NCBI GenBank assembly: GCA_018969885.1
Contig: JAGWXN010000020.1
Span: 1 to 22,985, forward strand
Length of the DNA stretch: 22,985 bases
From: Betaproteobacteria bacterium
GTDB lineage: Bacteria > Pseudomonadota > Gammaproteobacteria > Burkholderiales > Burkholderiaceae
Direction of reading: 5' to 3'
This document shows, one piece after another, positions 1 to 7,198 of this stretch (position 1 is the first letter of the stretch; each line of letters starts with the position of its first letter). The notes beneath the pieces are model-generated. The model was not told the DNA's origin. It saw only the letters and a list, made by a program, of their open reading frames with translations, and made no database searches. The translations under genes were made by a program, and so were the position numbers.

Positions 1-72
1 GCCCTCCGGATGGCGATCGAGGCTGACCCGCGTCTCGAAGGCCGCATTCCCTCCACCAAAGAGGCGCTCTGA
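1..72 (+). CDS. hisB: Imidazoleglycerol-phosphate dehydratase, C-terminal end (partial)
   Basis: Only the last 23 codons and the TGA stop are in the window; the gene starts to the left. The frame from base 1 reads ALRMAIEADPRLEG, then RIPSTKEAL and stop. This matches the conserved HisB C-terminus (alanine-leucine-x-x-alanine, an acidic residue before PR, then PSTKGxL). HisB removes water from imidazole glycerol phosphate to give imidazole acetol phosphate in histidine synthesis. The stop abuts the GTG start of hisH with no spacer, which fits one his operon. Identification rests on a short tail plus context. Confidence 0.85.
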   Translation, partial: ALRMAIEADPRLEGRIPSTKEAL

Positions 73-711
73 GTGACGACCATTGCCGTCGTCGACTATG
101 GCATGGGCAACCTTCGCTCGGTGGCGAAGGCGCTCGAGCATGTCGCCCCAAAAGCGCGCGTCATCATTACGGGTGAGGCGGCGGCCATCGATGCTGCTGA
201 CCGGGTGGTCTTCCCGGGACAGGGCGCCATGCCCGACTGCATGCGTCATCTGGCGGAGTCGGGCCTGCGCGAATCGCTTCTGCGGGCCGCGGCCACCCGG
301 CCGCTTTTTGGTGTGTGCGTGGGTGAACAGATGCTGTTTGATTGGAGCGCGGAGGGCGACACACCGGGGCTTGGCCTTCTCGCCGGCAAGGTGTTGCGCT
401 TTCCCGACGATGTCATGCGAACCGCCCAGGGTGCCCGCCTCAAGGTGCCACACATGGGCTGGAACCGCGTAGACCCCACTGGCGGACACCCGCTCTGGGA
501 GGGTATCGCCTCCGGCGCGTTCTTTTATTTCGTGCACAGTTTCTTTGCGGTGCCCGACGATCAGCGGGTCATCGCCGCCACGTCCGAGTACGGCCTTCGC
601 TTTACCTGCGCGGTTGCGCGGGATAACATTTTCGCTACTCAGTTCCATCCCGAAAAAAGCGCGGCCAACGGTCTCAGGCTCTACGAAAACTTCGTCAGCT
701 GGAATCCTTGA
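73..711 (+). CDS. hisH: Imidazole glycerol phosphate synthase, glutaminase subunit HisH
   Basis: HisH is the glutamine amidotransferase half of IGP synthase. It hydrolyses glutamine and passes ammonia to HisF. The 212-residue protein is a class I glutaminase of normal length. It opens [14 protein letters not shown], has the oxyanion-strand motif [10 protein letters not shown], the nucleophile Cys82 in [10 protein letters not shown], and the His192/Glu194 pair in QFHPEKS, so the triad is complete. The GTG start lies directly behind the hisB stop. Its stop TGA overlaps a possible TTG of the next reading frame, but hisA probably starts 53 bp later. Cytoplasmic, acting in a complex with HisF, which is two genes downstream. 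Confidence 0.97.
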   Translation: MTTIAVVDYGMGNLRSVAKALEHVAPKARVIITGEAAAIDAADRVVFPGQGAMPDCMRHLAESGLRESLLRAAATRPLFGVCVGEQMLFDWSAEGDTPGLGLLAGKVLRFPDDVMRTAQGARLKVPHMGWNRVDPTGGHPLWEGIASGAFFYFVHSFFAVPDDQRVIAATSEYGLRFTCAVARDNIFATQFHPEKSAANGLRLYENFVSWNP

Positions 712-764
712 GGGCGGCGAGCCCCGATTCCCCCACTTCCGCGCCAACCAACCCCCTTCTTCCA

Positions 765-1505
765 ATGCTGCTGATTCCCGCAATCGACCTCAAGGACGGC
801 CGCTGCGTGCGGCTTCGACAAGGCGACATGGACGATGCCACCGTGTTTGCCGATGACCCCGTCGCCGTGGCGCGCACCTGGCTTGAGCGCGGCGCGCGCA
901 GGCTCCATCTGGTGGACCTCAATGGCGCGGTGAGCGGCCGACCGCGCAATGAAGGCGTGATCCGCGAAATCCTCGATGAAATCGCTGGCCGCATCCCGGT
1001 GCAGCTGGGTGGCGGCATCCGCGACCTGGACACCATCGAGCGCTATCTTGATGGCGGACTGTCCTACGTGATCATCGGTACCGCTGCGGTCAAGAATCCT
1101 GGGTTTTTGCATGACGCCTGTGGCGCGTTCCCCGGACAGATCATCGTCGGGCTCGACGCGAAGGATGGCCGGGTGGCCACCGACGGCTGGAGCAAACTCA
1201 CCAAACATGATGTGGTGGACCTCGCCCGCAAATTCGAAGACTACGGCGTCGAAGGCGTGATCTATACCGACATCGGTCGCGACGGGATGCTGACGGGCGT
1301 CAACATCGACGCCACTGTGCGGCTCGCGCAGGCGCTCAAGGTGCCGGTGATCGCCTCAGGCGGCATCGCGGGCATCGAGGACATCGATCGCCTTTGCGAG
1401 GTTGAGGACGAAGGCGTGGAGGGCGCAATCCTCGGGCGCGCGCTCTACGAAGGCAAGCTTGACTTCGCCGCGGCGCAGCAGCGCGCCGATGAGCTGAACG
1501 GCTGA
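765..1505 (+). CDS. hisA: ProFAR isomerase HisA
   Basis: HisA opens the ribose ring of ProFAR by an Amadori rearrangement to give PRFAR, the substrate of HisHF. It is a 246-residue half-barrel-repeat TIM barrel. The N-terminus [12 protein letters not shown] carries the catalytic Asp8, and the second catalytic Asp is in GLDAKDG near residue 130. Phosphate-binding motifs GGGIR and ASGGI are present. The frame is open further upstream to a TTG at 708, but the family begins at MLLIPAIDL, so the ATG at 765 is chosen even though no clear Shine-Dalgarno precedes it. It lies between hisH and hisF in the usual order. Confidence 0.95.
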   Translation: MLLIPAIDLKDGRCVRLRQGDMDDATVFADDPVAVARTWLERGARRLHLVDLNGAVSGRPRNEGVIREILDEIAGRIPVQLGGGIRDLDTIERYLDGGLSYVIIGTAAVKNPGFLHDACGAFPGQIIVGLDAKDGRVATDGWSKLTKHDVVDLARKFEDYGVEGVIYTDIGRDGMLTGVNIDATVRLAQALKVPVIASGGIAGIEDIDRLCEVEDEGVEGAILGRALYEGKLDFAAAQQRADELNG

Positions 1506-1512
1506 GCCGCGC

Positions 1513-2271
1513 GTGCTCACCAAGCGCATCATCCCCTGCCTGGATGTCACCGCAGGCAGGGTCGTCAAGGGCGTGCGCTTTGTTGAACTGCGTGATGCCG
1601 GCGACCCGGTGGAGATCGCCCGCCGCTACGATGAGCAGGGCGCCGACGAGCTCACCTTTCTCGACATCACTGCCTCGAGCGATGATCGCGACATCATCCT
1701 GCATGTCATCGAATCAGTGGCCGATCAGGTCTTCATTCCGCTCACCGTGGGCGGCGGTGTGCGCGCGGTCGAAGACGTGCGCCGGCTCCTCAACGCAGGC
1801 GCCGACAAGATCTCGATCAATACCGCGGCCATCCAGAACCCGCGGCTGGTTGCCGATGCCGCGGGTCGGTTCGGCTCGCAGTGCATCGTGGTGGCGATTG
1901 ATGCCAAGGCCGATGGCCCAGGGCGCTGGCAGGTTTATACCCATGGGGGCCGCCGTGGCACGGGGCTTGATGCGGTTGCCTGGGCGCGCGAGGTCGAGCG
2001 CCTCGGTGCCGGCGAAATCCTCCTCACCAGCATGGATCGCGATGGAACCCGCCAGGGATTTGACCTGGGGCTCACCCGGGCGGTGGCCGATGCGGTCGGT
2101 ATTCCGGTGATTGCTTCCGGTGGGGTCGGTGGTCTCGAGCATCTGGCGGAGGGCGTGACCGAGGGGCGTGCCGATGCCGTGCTCGCGGCAAGCATTTTTC
2201 ACTTTGGTGAATTCACCGTTGCGCAGGCCAAGCGGCTGATGGCCGGTCGCGGTATTCCGGTGCGGCAATGA
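1513..2271 (+). CDS. hisF: Imidazole glycerol phosphate synthase, cyclase subunit HisF
   Basis: HisF takes ammonia from HisH and converts PRFAR to imidazole glycerol phosphate and AICAR. It has 252 residues, the usual length. The N-terminus [11 protein letters not shown] carries catalytic Asp11, and the second catalytic Asp is in VVAIDAK near residue 130. Barrel phosphate-binding motifs VGGGVR and ASGGVGG are present. The start is GTG, 7 bp behind the hisA stop. The gene ends in an ATGA overlap with hisI, which indicates translational coupling. Confidence 0.97.
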   Translation: MLTKRIIPCLDVTAGRVVKGVRFVELRDAGDPVEIARRYDEQGADELTFLDITASSDDRDIILHVIESVADQVFIPLTVGGGVRAVEDVRRLLNAGADKISINTAAIQNPRLVADAAGRFGSQCIVVAIDAKADGPGRWQVYTHGGRRGTGLDAVAWAREVERLGAGEILLTSMDRDGTRQGFDLGLTRAVADAVGIPVIASGGVGGLEHLAEGVTEGRADAVLAASIFHFGEFTVAQAKRLMAGRGIPVRQ

Positions 2272-2681
2272 GTGAGCCCACACAAGCGGCGAATGCCTCC
2301 GCGGGCTGGCTCGATGATGTGCGCTGGGATACCGCAGGTCTGGTGCCCGCCATTGCCCAGGATGCGAAGAGCGGGCGGGTGCTGATGGTTGCCTGGATGA
2401 ATCGCGAGGCCTTGGCAGAAACCGCCGACACAGGGCGTGCGGTCTACTGGTCGCGCTCTCGCGGACGGCTCTGGCGCAAGGGCGAAGAATCGGGGCACAG
2501 CCAGCGGGTACATGAAATCCGCCTCGACTGTGACGGCGATGTGGTGCTGCTTTCAATCGAGCAGGCGGGCGACATCGCCTGTCACACAGGCCGTCAGTCA
2601 TGTTTTTTCAGCCGCCTCGAGGCTGGTGGCTGGGTGGCGGTTGACCCCGTTCTGAAAGATCCGGAGCTGATCTACCGATGA
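2268..2681 (+). CDS. hisI: Phosphoribosyl-AMP cyclohydrolase HisI
   Basis: HisI opens the adenine ring of PR-AMP to give ProFAR. The 137-residue protein has the metal-binding signature DCDGD (Asp87, Cys88, Asp89, Asp91) and the zinc cysteines in [10 protein letters not shown] (Cys105, Cys112). The [11 protein letters not shown] and YWSRSR motifs of the family are also present. It is the stand-alone cyclohydrolase rather than the HisI-HisE fusion of enterobacteria. It overlaps hisF and hisE by 4 bp each (ATGA). Confidence 0.96.
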   Translation: MSEPTQAANASAGWLDDVRWDTAGLVPAIAQDAKSGRVLMVAWMNREALAETADTGRAVYWSRSRGRLWRKGEESGHSQRVHEIRLDCDGDVVLLSIEQAGDIACHTGRQSCFFSRLEAGGWVAVDPVLKDPELIYR

Positions 2682-3088
2682 ACACCCCCCGGTCGGATGC
2701 GGCCCAGTCGATTCAACCCCACCGCACCCAGGCGGCCGAGCCTGCCGCCGAAGCGGTGCTTGCGCGCCTGGCTGCGGTCATTGAGTCGCGTAAAGGCACC
2801 GATCCGGGCAGTTCCTATGTTGCACGGCTGCTCGCGCGCGCGCCCGATTCGGTACTCAAGAAAATCGGCGAGGAAGCCACTGAAACCGTGATGGCCGCCA
2901 AGGACGGCGAGCGCGAGCGCATCGTTGCCGAGACCGCCGACCTGTGGTTTCACTGCCTGGTCATGCTCGCCCACTATGGGCTGGGACCTGACGATGTGCT
3001 TGCCGAACTCGCGCGCCGGGAGGGGCTGTCGGGTCTGGAGGAGAAAGCGCTCAGGAAGGCAATCGCACGTGAAGGAGAACAGGCTTGA
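2678..3088 (+). CDS. hisE: Phosphoribosyl-ATP pyrophosphohydrolase HisE
   Basis: HisE cleaves pyrophosphate from PR-ATP to give PR-AMP, the step before HisI. The family core runs from about residue 27 ([13 protein letters not shown]) through the helical metal-binding region [16 protein letters not shown] and [13 protein letters not shown]. The first 26 residues are a polar, Ala/Gln-rich extension not seen in the ~110-residue core of the family. The ATG at 2678 overlaps the hisI stop as ATGA, which supports this start despite the extension. The last four bases (TTGA) overlap the TTG start of the HIT gene. Confidence 0.95.
   Translation: MNTPRSDAAQSIQPHRTQAAEPAAEAVLARLAAVIESRKGTDPGSSYVARLLARAPDSVLKKIGEEATETVMAAKDGERERIVAETADLWFHCLVMLAHYGLGPDDVLAELARREGLSGLEEKALRKAIAREGEQA
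3071..3077 (+). promoter_or_regulatory. Strong Shine-Dalgarno supporting the TTG start of the HIT gene
   Basis: GAAGGAG lies 7 bases before TTG 3085, inside the 3' end of hisE. It decides the otherwise unusual TTG start, because the next codons (KHDCIFC) are the expected N-terminus of the family and no ATG is available there. Confidence 0.7.
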
Positions 3089-3438
3089 AGCATGATTGCA
3101 TTTTTTGCCGCATCGTTCGGGGTGAGATCCCGGCGAAGAAGGTGTACGAGGACGACGACATCCTCGCGTTTCATGACATCAACCCCAGTGCGCCGGTGCA
3201 TGTCCTCATGATTCCGAAATTGCACCTGGAAAATCTCTATGACGTCGATTTGTCACATCAGACACTGATCGGAAAGCTGTTTGGAATGGCTGGCATGTTG
3301 GCGCGTGAGCAGGGGCTGCATGACGGCTTCAGGGTCATTGTGAACAACGGCAGGGTCGGCAGGCAGGAGGTGTATCATCTCCACGTCCACGTGCTGGGCG
3401 GACCCGAACCGCTGGGCTCGGGCAATTTGCGCCGCTGA
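3085..3438 (+). CDS. hinT: HIT-family purine nucleoside phosphoramidase-like hydrolase (HinT type)
   Basis: HIT proteins of the Hint branch hydrolyse nucleoside phosphoramidates and acyl-adenylates in the cytoplasm. The 117-residue protein starts KHDCIFCRI, with the Cys5/Cys8 pair common in bacterial members. It has the nucleotide-binding stretch [13 protein letters not shown] and ends with the triad HLHVHVLGG (His98, His100, His102). It starts with TTG overlapping the hisE stop and has a good Shine-Dalgarno. A HIT gene between hisE and tatA is a conserved arrangement in betaproteobacteria. Its link to histidine synthesis is unproven. Confidence 0.92.
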   Translation: MKHDCIFCRIVRGEIPAKKVYEDDDILAFHDINPSAPVHVLMIPKLHLENLYDVDLSHQTLIGKLFGMAGMLAREQGLHDGFRVIVNNGRVGRQEVYHLHVHVLGGPEPLGSGNLRR

Positions 3439-3465
3439 GCCGGCATCACCAGGAGCAAGGAACAA

Positions 3466-3732
3466 ATGGGAGCGATGAGCATCTGGCACTGGCTGATCGT
3501 GCTCGTGATCATCATGCTGATCTTCGGCACCAAAAAGCTGAAGAACATCGGCTCTGATCTCGGCGGAGCAGTCAAGGGCTTCAAAGAAGGCATGAAAGAC
3601 GGCGCTGACAAAGCGGCCGCCGACGCTCAGGCGCCGGCGCAACCGCCGCCGGCGGCTGCGCCCACGCAGCAAGTCCCGCCCGCGCAGGTGGCTGCGCGGA
3701 CCATCGACGTGGAAGCCAAGGAAAAGCACTGA
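3466..3732 (+). CDS. tatA: Sec-independent translocase pore subunit TatA
   Basis: TatA oligomerises to form the transport path for folded twin-arginine precursors. The 88-residue protein has one N-terminal membrane helix ([16 protein letters not shown]), the hinge FGTKKL, an amphipathic helix [17 protein letters not shown], and an Ala/Pro/Gln-rich disordered tail. AGGAG sits about 10 bases upstream of ATG 3466. An in-frame ATG at 3475 (MSIWHW) is possible but less like relatives. It is followed by a terminator-like hairpin, not directly by tatB. Confidence 0.95.
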   Translation: MGAMSIWHWLIVLVIIMLIFGTKKLKNIGSDLGGAVKGFKEGMKDGADKAAADAQAPAQPPPAAAPTQQVPPAQVAARTIDVEAKEKH

Positions 3733-3756
3733 CGGGCTGCGCGTCCGGTCTCTGAC

Positions 3757-3791
3757 AGGCGAGCGGCTGGCGAAGCCGCTCGCTTCGTTTT
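3757..3791 (+). terminator. Terminator-like hairpin between tatA and tatB
   Basis: GCGAGCGGCT (3759-3768), loop GGCGA, and AGCCGCTCGC (3774-3783) form a perfect 10-bp stem. It extends by a G-T and an A-T pair (3757-3785) and is followed by TTCGTTTT. This is the shape of an intrinsic terminator, with an interrupted T tract. It sits 24 bases after the tatA stop and 33 before tatB, inside what should be one operon, so partial termination is more likely than a full stop. Confidence 0.6.
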
Positions 3792-3824
3792 GAGCGCCGT
3801 CCTCGCGCCGCCCCCGAGCCCCGC

Positions 3825-4259
3825 ATGTTCGACTTCGGATTCAGCGAGATGGCCGTCACCGCGCTGGTAGCGCTGGTGGTGCTGGGCCCCGAGCGCCTGC
3901 CCCGGGTAGCGCGTCAGGTTGGTCAGTGGTTGGGCAAGCTTCAACGCTATGTGACCGATGTGAAAGCCGATATCAATCGGCAGATGGATCTGGAAGATCT
4001 GCGTAAGCTCCAGACCGAGGTCACGACCGCTGCTCGCGAGGTGGAGTCTTCGGTCAAGTCGGTGGTCGACGGTGCGCAGGCCCAGTTCGATTCACTCGCG
4101 TCATCGTTTGAGGGTGATTCCAAACCCCCCGAGCCGGTGACCGACTGGGATCGCATCTACGCCGTTCGTCGCTCGCGTGACCGTATCCGCGATCGCCGGA
4201 TCGAGCGCGACCGCGAACTCAAACGCAAGCGCCCGAAGCGGCGTTTCTATCGGAGCTGA
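3825..4259 (+). CDS. tatB: Sec-independent translocase subunit TatB
   Basis: TatB forms the receptor complex with TatC and contacts the twin-arginine signal. The 144-residue protein begins MFDFGFSEMAV, with the conserved Glu8 before the membrane helix, then the hinge LGPERLP and a long amphipathic helix (residues 25-70). The C-terminus is very basic and arginine-rich (RRSRDRIRDRR). Length is within the normal TatB range. The ATG at 3825 gives the expected MFDxGFSE start. tatC follows after 11 bp. Confidence 0.95.
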   Translation: MFDFGFSEMAVTALVALVVLGPERLPRVARQVGQWLGKLQRYVTDVKADINRQMDLEDLRKLQTEVTTAAREVESSVKSVVDGAQAQFDSLASSFEGDSKPPEPVTDWDRIYAVRRSRDRIRDRRIERDRELKRKRPKRRFYRS

Positions 4260-4270
4260 GTGCGTCGCCC

Positions 4271-5176
4271 ATGGCCCAGGAAGAAAGCTTCATCTCGCAT
4301 CTGGTCGAGCTTCGCGACCGGTTGATCAAGTCGCTCATCCTCGTCTTGATCATGTTCGGCGTGTGCTTCTATTTTTCGCGCGACATCATGCTGTTCCTGT
4401 CGCTGCCGCTTTATGAAGCGATGCCCCCTGGCGCCAAGCCGGTATTCCTCGCGGGCGAGGGCGCATTCTTCACGCTCACCAAGGTGGCGTTTCTGTCGGC
4501 TTTACTGTTTTCATTGCCCTGGGTGCTTTACCAGGCCTGGGCATTCGTTGCGCCCGGGCTCTATGAACATGAGAAGCGGTTTGCGTTGCCGCTCATCATG
4601 TCGAGCGTATTTTTTCTGGTGGTCGGGATCGGGTTTGCCTACATGTTTGTGCTGCCCGCTGCTTACAAGTTTTTCTTCTCGTTTGCCGAGGGCACCGGCG
4701 CCGAGATCATGCAGGACCTGCAGAAATACTGGGACTTCACCCTGGCGATTTTCTTTGGCTTCGGGGTGGCTTTCGAAGTGCCGGTGGTGGAGATGCTGCT
4801 GGTCAAGCTCGGCATGGTCACTCAGCAACAATTACGCGACGTTCGTCGGTATGTGATTGTGGGTGCATTCGTGGCGGCGGCCATTCTCACGCCACCCGAT
4901 GTGCTGAGTCAGTTCATGCTCGCCATTCCGCTCATCCTGCTCTACGAGTTGGGCATTTACCTGGCCGGATTCATCAAGGCCTACAGCCGTAACCCCGAGA
5001 GCACAGAGTCCGATGCCGCCAAGGCGGAGCCTCCGGCATCCGAAGCCGCTGCCGCAGGCTCCTCAGCCGATTCCGGTACGGGGGGTGCGGTGAGTGCAGC
5101 GCCTGCCGAACCGATCGCTGCCTCCGCGGGTGCATCGGGCTCCCCAAGCGCTTCGCCTGACAAGCCGCCAGGCTGA
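4271..5176 (+). CDS. tatC: Sec-independent translocase subunit TatC
   Basis: TatC is the polytopic core receptor of the Tat system. The sequence shows the cytoplasmic N-terminus FISHLVELRDRL, with Glu13 equivalent to the signal-binding glutamate, and the first loop APGLYEHEKR, with Glu101 matching the second signal-binding glutamate. Six hydrophobic segments follow the family pattern, including PLIMSSVFFLVVGIGFAY and AILTPPDVLSQFMLAIPL. At 301 residues it is longer than typical TatC (~250-260). The excess is a C-terminal Ala/Ser/Pro/Gly-rich tail from about residue 243. It converges on the Nif3 gene, leaving 9 bp. Confidence 0.96.
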   Translation: MAQEESFISHLVELRDRLIKSLILVLIMFGVCFYFSRDIMLFLSLPLYEAMPPGAKPVFLAGEGAFFTLTKVAFLSALLFSLPWVLYQAWAFVAPGLYEHEKRFALPLIMSSVFFLVVGIGFAYMFVLPAAYKFFFSFAEGTGAEIMQDLQKYWDFTLAIFFGFGVAFEVPVVEMLLVKLGMVTQQQLRDVRRYVIVGAFVAAAILTPPDVLSQFMLAIPLILLYELGIYLAGFIKAYSRNPESTESDAAKAEPPASEAAAAGSSADSGTGGAVSAAPAEPIAASAGASGSPSASPDKPPG

Positions 5177-5185
5177 TGCTTGTGT

Positions 5186-5932
5186 TCAGACCGGGTTCGG
5201 ATCGTCGATGAACTGCTGCGCCAGGCCCAGCGCTTGCGCGGCCGCCTGCGCAAGCGCCTGTACACCGTAGCGTTCGGTGGCGTGATGGCCTGCTGCGAAA
5301 TAGACCAGGCCGAGTTCACGCGCCAGATGCGTGGTGCGCTCTGAAATTTCGCCGCTCACAAAGGCATCAGCGCCTGATTTAGCGGCTTCAACAATCATGT
5401 CCTGTGCGGCCCCGGTACACCATGCGATGCGCCGGATCGGTCGATCGAGCGTGCCGACCATGACCGGCGTCTGCCCCAGTCGACGCTTGAGGTGGGCAGC
5501 AACCTCGCGCGCGCCCCGCCGGTCTGGAAGCTGGTGCCAGCTGACCAGGTCGTATTCGCCCAGCCGCCCGTCGGTTTGCCAGCCCAGGCGACGGGCGAGT
5601 TGGGCGTTATTGCCCAGTTCAGCATGCGCATCAAGCGGCAGGTGGTAGGCAAACAGATGAATGCCCGCCTCGAGGAGTTCGCGCACCCGTGACAGCTGCG
5701 TGCCGACGAGGCGCGGATCGTCGCCTCGCCAGAACCAGCCGTGATGGACCAGCAAGGCGTCGGCGCGTGCGGCTCGAGCTGCCTTCACAAGTGCCAGGCT
5801 CGCAGTGACCCCACAGACGAGCCGGCGAATCGGGCGCGTTCCTTCCGCCTGCAGACCGTTTGGGCAATAATCCTTGAAGCGGTTGGTCTCGAGCGTGGCG
5901 TCCAGCCAGTCGCCGAGCGTCCGTGCGCTCAC
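5186..5932 (-). CDS. Nif3-like dinuclear metal-center hexameric protein
   Basis: NIF3/YbgI proteins form toroidal hexamers with a dinuclear metal site; their cellular role is unsettled despite the database name GTP cyclohydrolase I type 2. The core starts LGDWLDATL and FKDYCPNGLQAEG. Metal ligands are visible in LLVHHGWFW, AYHLPLDAH and AGHHATERYG. The GTG at 5932 (VSARTLGDW) puts the family core at the N-terminus and gives 248 residues. An ATG at 5986 in the same frame would add 18 residues and make the start codon overlap the htrA ATG. Neither has a convincing Shine-Dalgarno, so the start is uncertain. The frame stays open antisense to htrA, which is not real coding. Confidence 0.88.
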   Translation of the reverse strand: MSARTLGDWLDATLETNRFKDYCPNGLQAEGTRPIRRLVCGVTASLALVKAARAARADALLVHHGWFWRGDDPRLVGTQLSRVRELLEAGIHLFAYHLPLDAHAELGNNAQLARRLGWQTDGRLGEYDLVSWHQLPDRRGAREVAAHLKRRLGQTPVMVGTLDRPIRRIAWCTGAAQDMIVEAAKSGADAFVSGEISERTTHLARELGLVYFAAGHHATERYGVQALAQAAAQALGLAQQFIDDPNPV

Positions 5933-5984
5933 GCTTCTCACACCTGATCGGGTGGCTGTGCCGCCCGTTTTTGTTTCGGCTTTC

Positions 5985-7163
5985 ATGCTCAGAAAACTCT
6001 GGTTGCTGTTTGCGCAGACGGTCGTCGTCGTCCTTGCGATTGTTTTCGTGATCGCGACGCTGCGGCCCGAGTGGCTGCCGCGACGGCTGTCGTGGCCCGC
6101 CGCGCTGACCGTTGGGGCTGGCGGTGCGAGCGGGCCCGCGGAGGCGCCACGTGAGGCGGCGATTGTGTCATACGCGTTCGCCGCGCAGCGTGCGATGCCT
6201 GCGGTGGTCAACATCCACACCACGCGCGCCGGGCGCCTCCCCCCCGGCCATCCCATGACCGACCCCTCGGTGAGACGGTTTTTCGGCGAGCCCGTGCCGC
6301 CCGATCGGCAGCCGTGGAGCAATCTCGGATCTGGGGTACTAGTGGGCCGCGATGGCCACATCCTCACCAGCCACCATGTGGTGGAGTCCGCCGATGGCAT
6401 CGTGGTGTTGCTTGCCGACGGCGCGCGCGAACGCGCAAGGCTGGTGGGTAGCGATCCGGAAACCGATCTGGCCGTGCTGAAGATCGAGCGGCGTGATTTG
6501 CCGGGCATCGAATTCGGCGATTCCGAGTCGCTCCGAATCGGCGATGTGGTGCTTGCGATCGGTAATCCCTTTGGTGTCGGGCAGTCGGTCACCATGGGCA
6601 TTGTGGGTGCCCTGGGCCGCAGTCAGCTCGGCATCAATACCTTCGAGAATTTCATCCAGACCGACGCCGCGATCAATCCGGGGAATTCGGGTGGCGCGCT
6701 GGTCGATGTTCGTGGCCGGCTGATCGGCATCAACACCGCGATCTACTCGCGAAGCGGTGCGCCGGGGTCACTCGGCATCGGCTTTGCAACGCCGATCTCC
6801 ACCGCGCGGCTGGTGCTGGAACAGATTCTTCGCGACGGAGCGGTCACGCGGGGCTACATCGGCGTCGAGCCGCAGGACCTGACCCCGGAGCTCGTCGAAG
6901 CCTTCAGGCTTGCCCGCCGCAGCGGCGCGCTGATTGCGTCGGTCATTCGGAACGGTCCGGCTGAGCGGGCGGGCGTACGACCCGGCGACATTCTGGTCGC
7001 AGTCGAGGGGCAGGCCGTGACCGGTACCACGGCCATGCTGAACGCCATCGCCGGGCTGGTGCCCGGGGCGCGCGCACGATTGAAGCTGGTGCGTGAAGGG
7101 CGCGAACTCGAAGTCACCGTGACCGTGGGCAAGCGCCCTCAGCCGGGTAGCCGCCGCGAGTAG
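5985..7163 (+). CDS. DegQ/HtrA-type membrane-anchored periplasmic serine protease
   Basis: HtrA/Deg proteases degrade or process misfolded envelope proteins. The 392-residue protein has an N-terminal anchor (residues 1-26, LWLLFAQTVVVVLAIVFVIA). The protease domain has His131 in TSHHVV, Asp161 in ETDLAVLK and Ser235 in NPGNSGGAL. One PDZ domain follows (about 290-383, from YIGVEPQDL). A single PDZ and a retained anchor resemble DegS or AlgW, but the chain could equally be called DegQ-like. The ATG at 5985 gives the MLRKLWLLFAQ start seen in Burkholderiales. The open frame further upstream is antisense to the Nif3 gene. Confidence 0.92.
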   Translation: MLRKLWLLFAQTVVVVLAIVFVIATLRPEWLPRRLSWPAALTVGAGGASGPAEAPREAAIVSYAFAAQRAMPAVVNIHTTRAGRLPPGHPMTDPSVRRFFGEPVPPDRQPWSNLGSGVLVGRDGHILTSHHVVESADGIVVLLADGARERARLVGSDPETDLAVLKIERRDLPGIEFGDSESLRIGDVVLAIGNPFGVGQSVTMGIVGALGRSQLGINTFENFIQTDAAINPGNSGGALVDVRGRLIGINTAIYSRSGAPGSLGIGFATPISTARLVLEQILRDGAVTRGYIGVEPQDLTPELVEAFRLARRSGALIASVIRNGPAERAGVRPGDILVAVEGQAVTGTTAMLNAIAGLVPGARARLKLVREGRELEVTVTVGKRPQPGSRRE

Positions 7164-7175
7164 GGCCGTATGACG

Positions 7176-7198
7176 GTTCGCCCTGCCTCAGGGCGGAC
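7176..7198. terminator. Hairpin between convergent htrA and the phnN/phosphorylase gene
   Basis: GTTCGCCCT (7176-7184), loop GCCTC, and AGGGCGGAC (7190-7198) pair over 9 bp with one G-T wobble. The structure overlaps the stop of the minus-strand gene and lies 13 bases after the htrA stop. It could serve both converging transcripts, but neither side has a T tract, so intrinsic termination is only a possibility. Confidence 0.35.

Noticed and set aside
5933..6601. The Nif3 frame is open for a further ~220 codons on the minus strand.
   Set aside because: It is antisense to the htrA anchor and protease domain; Nif3 homology starts near 5932.
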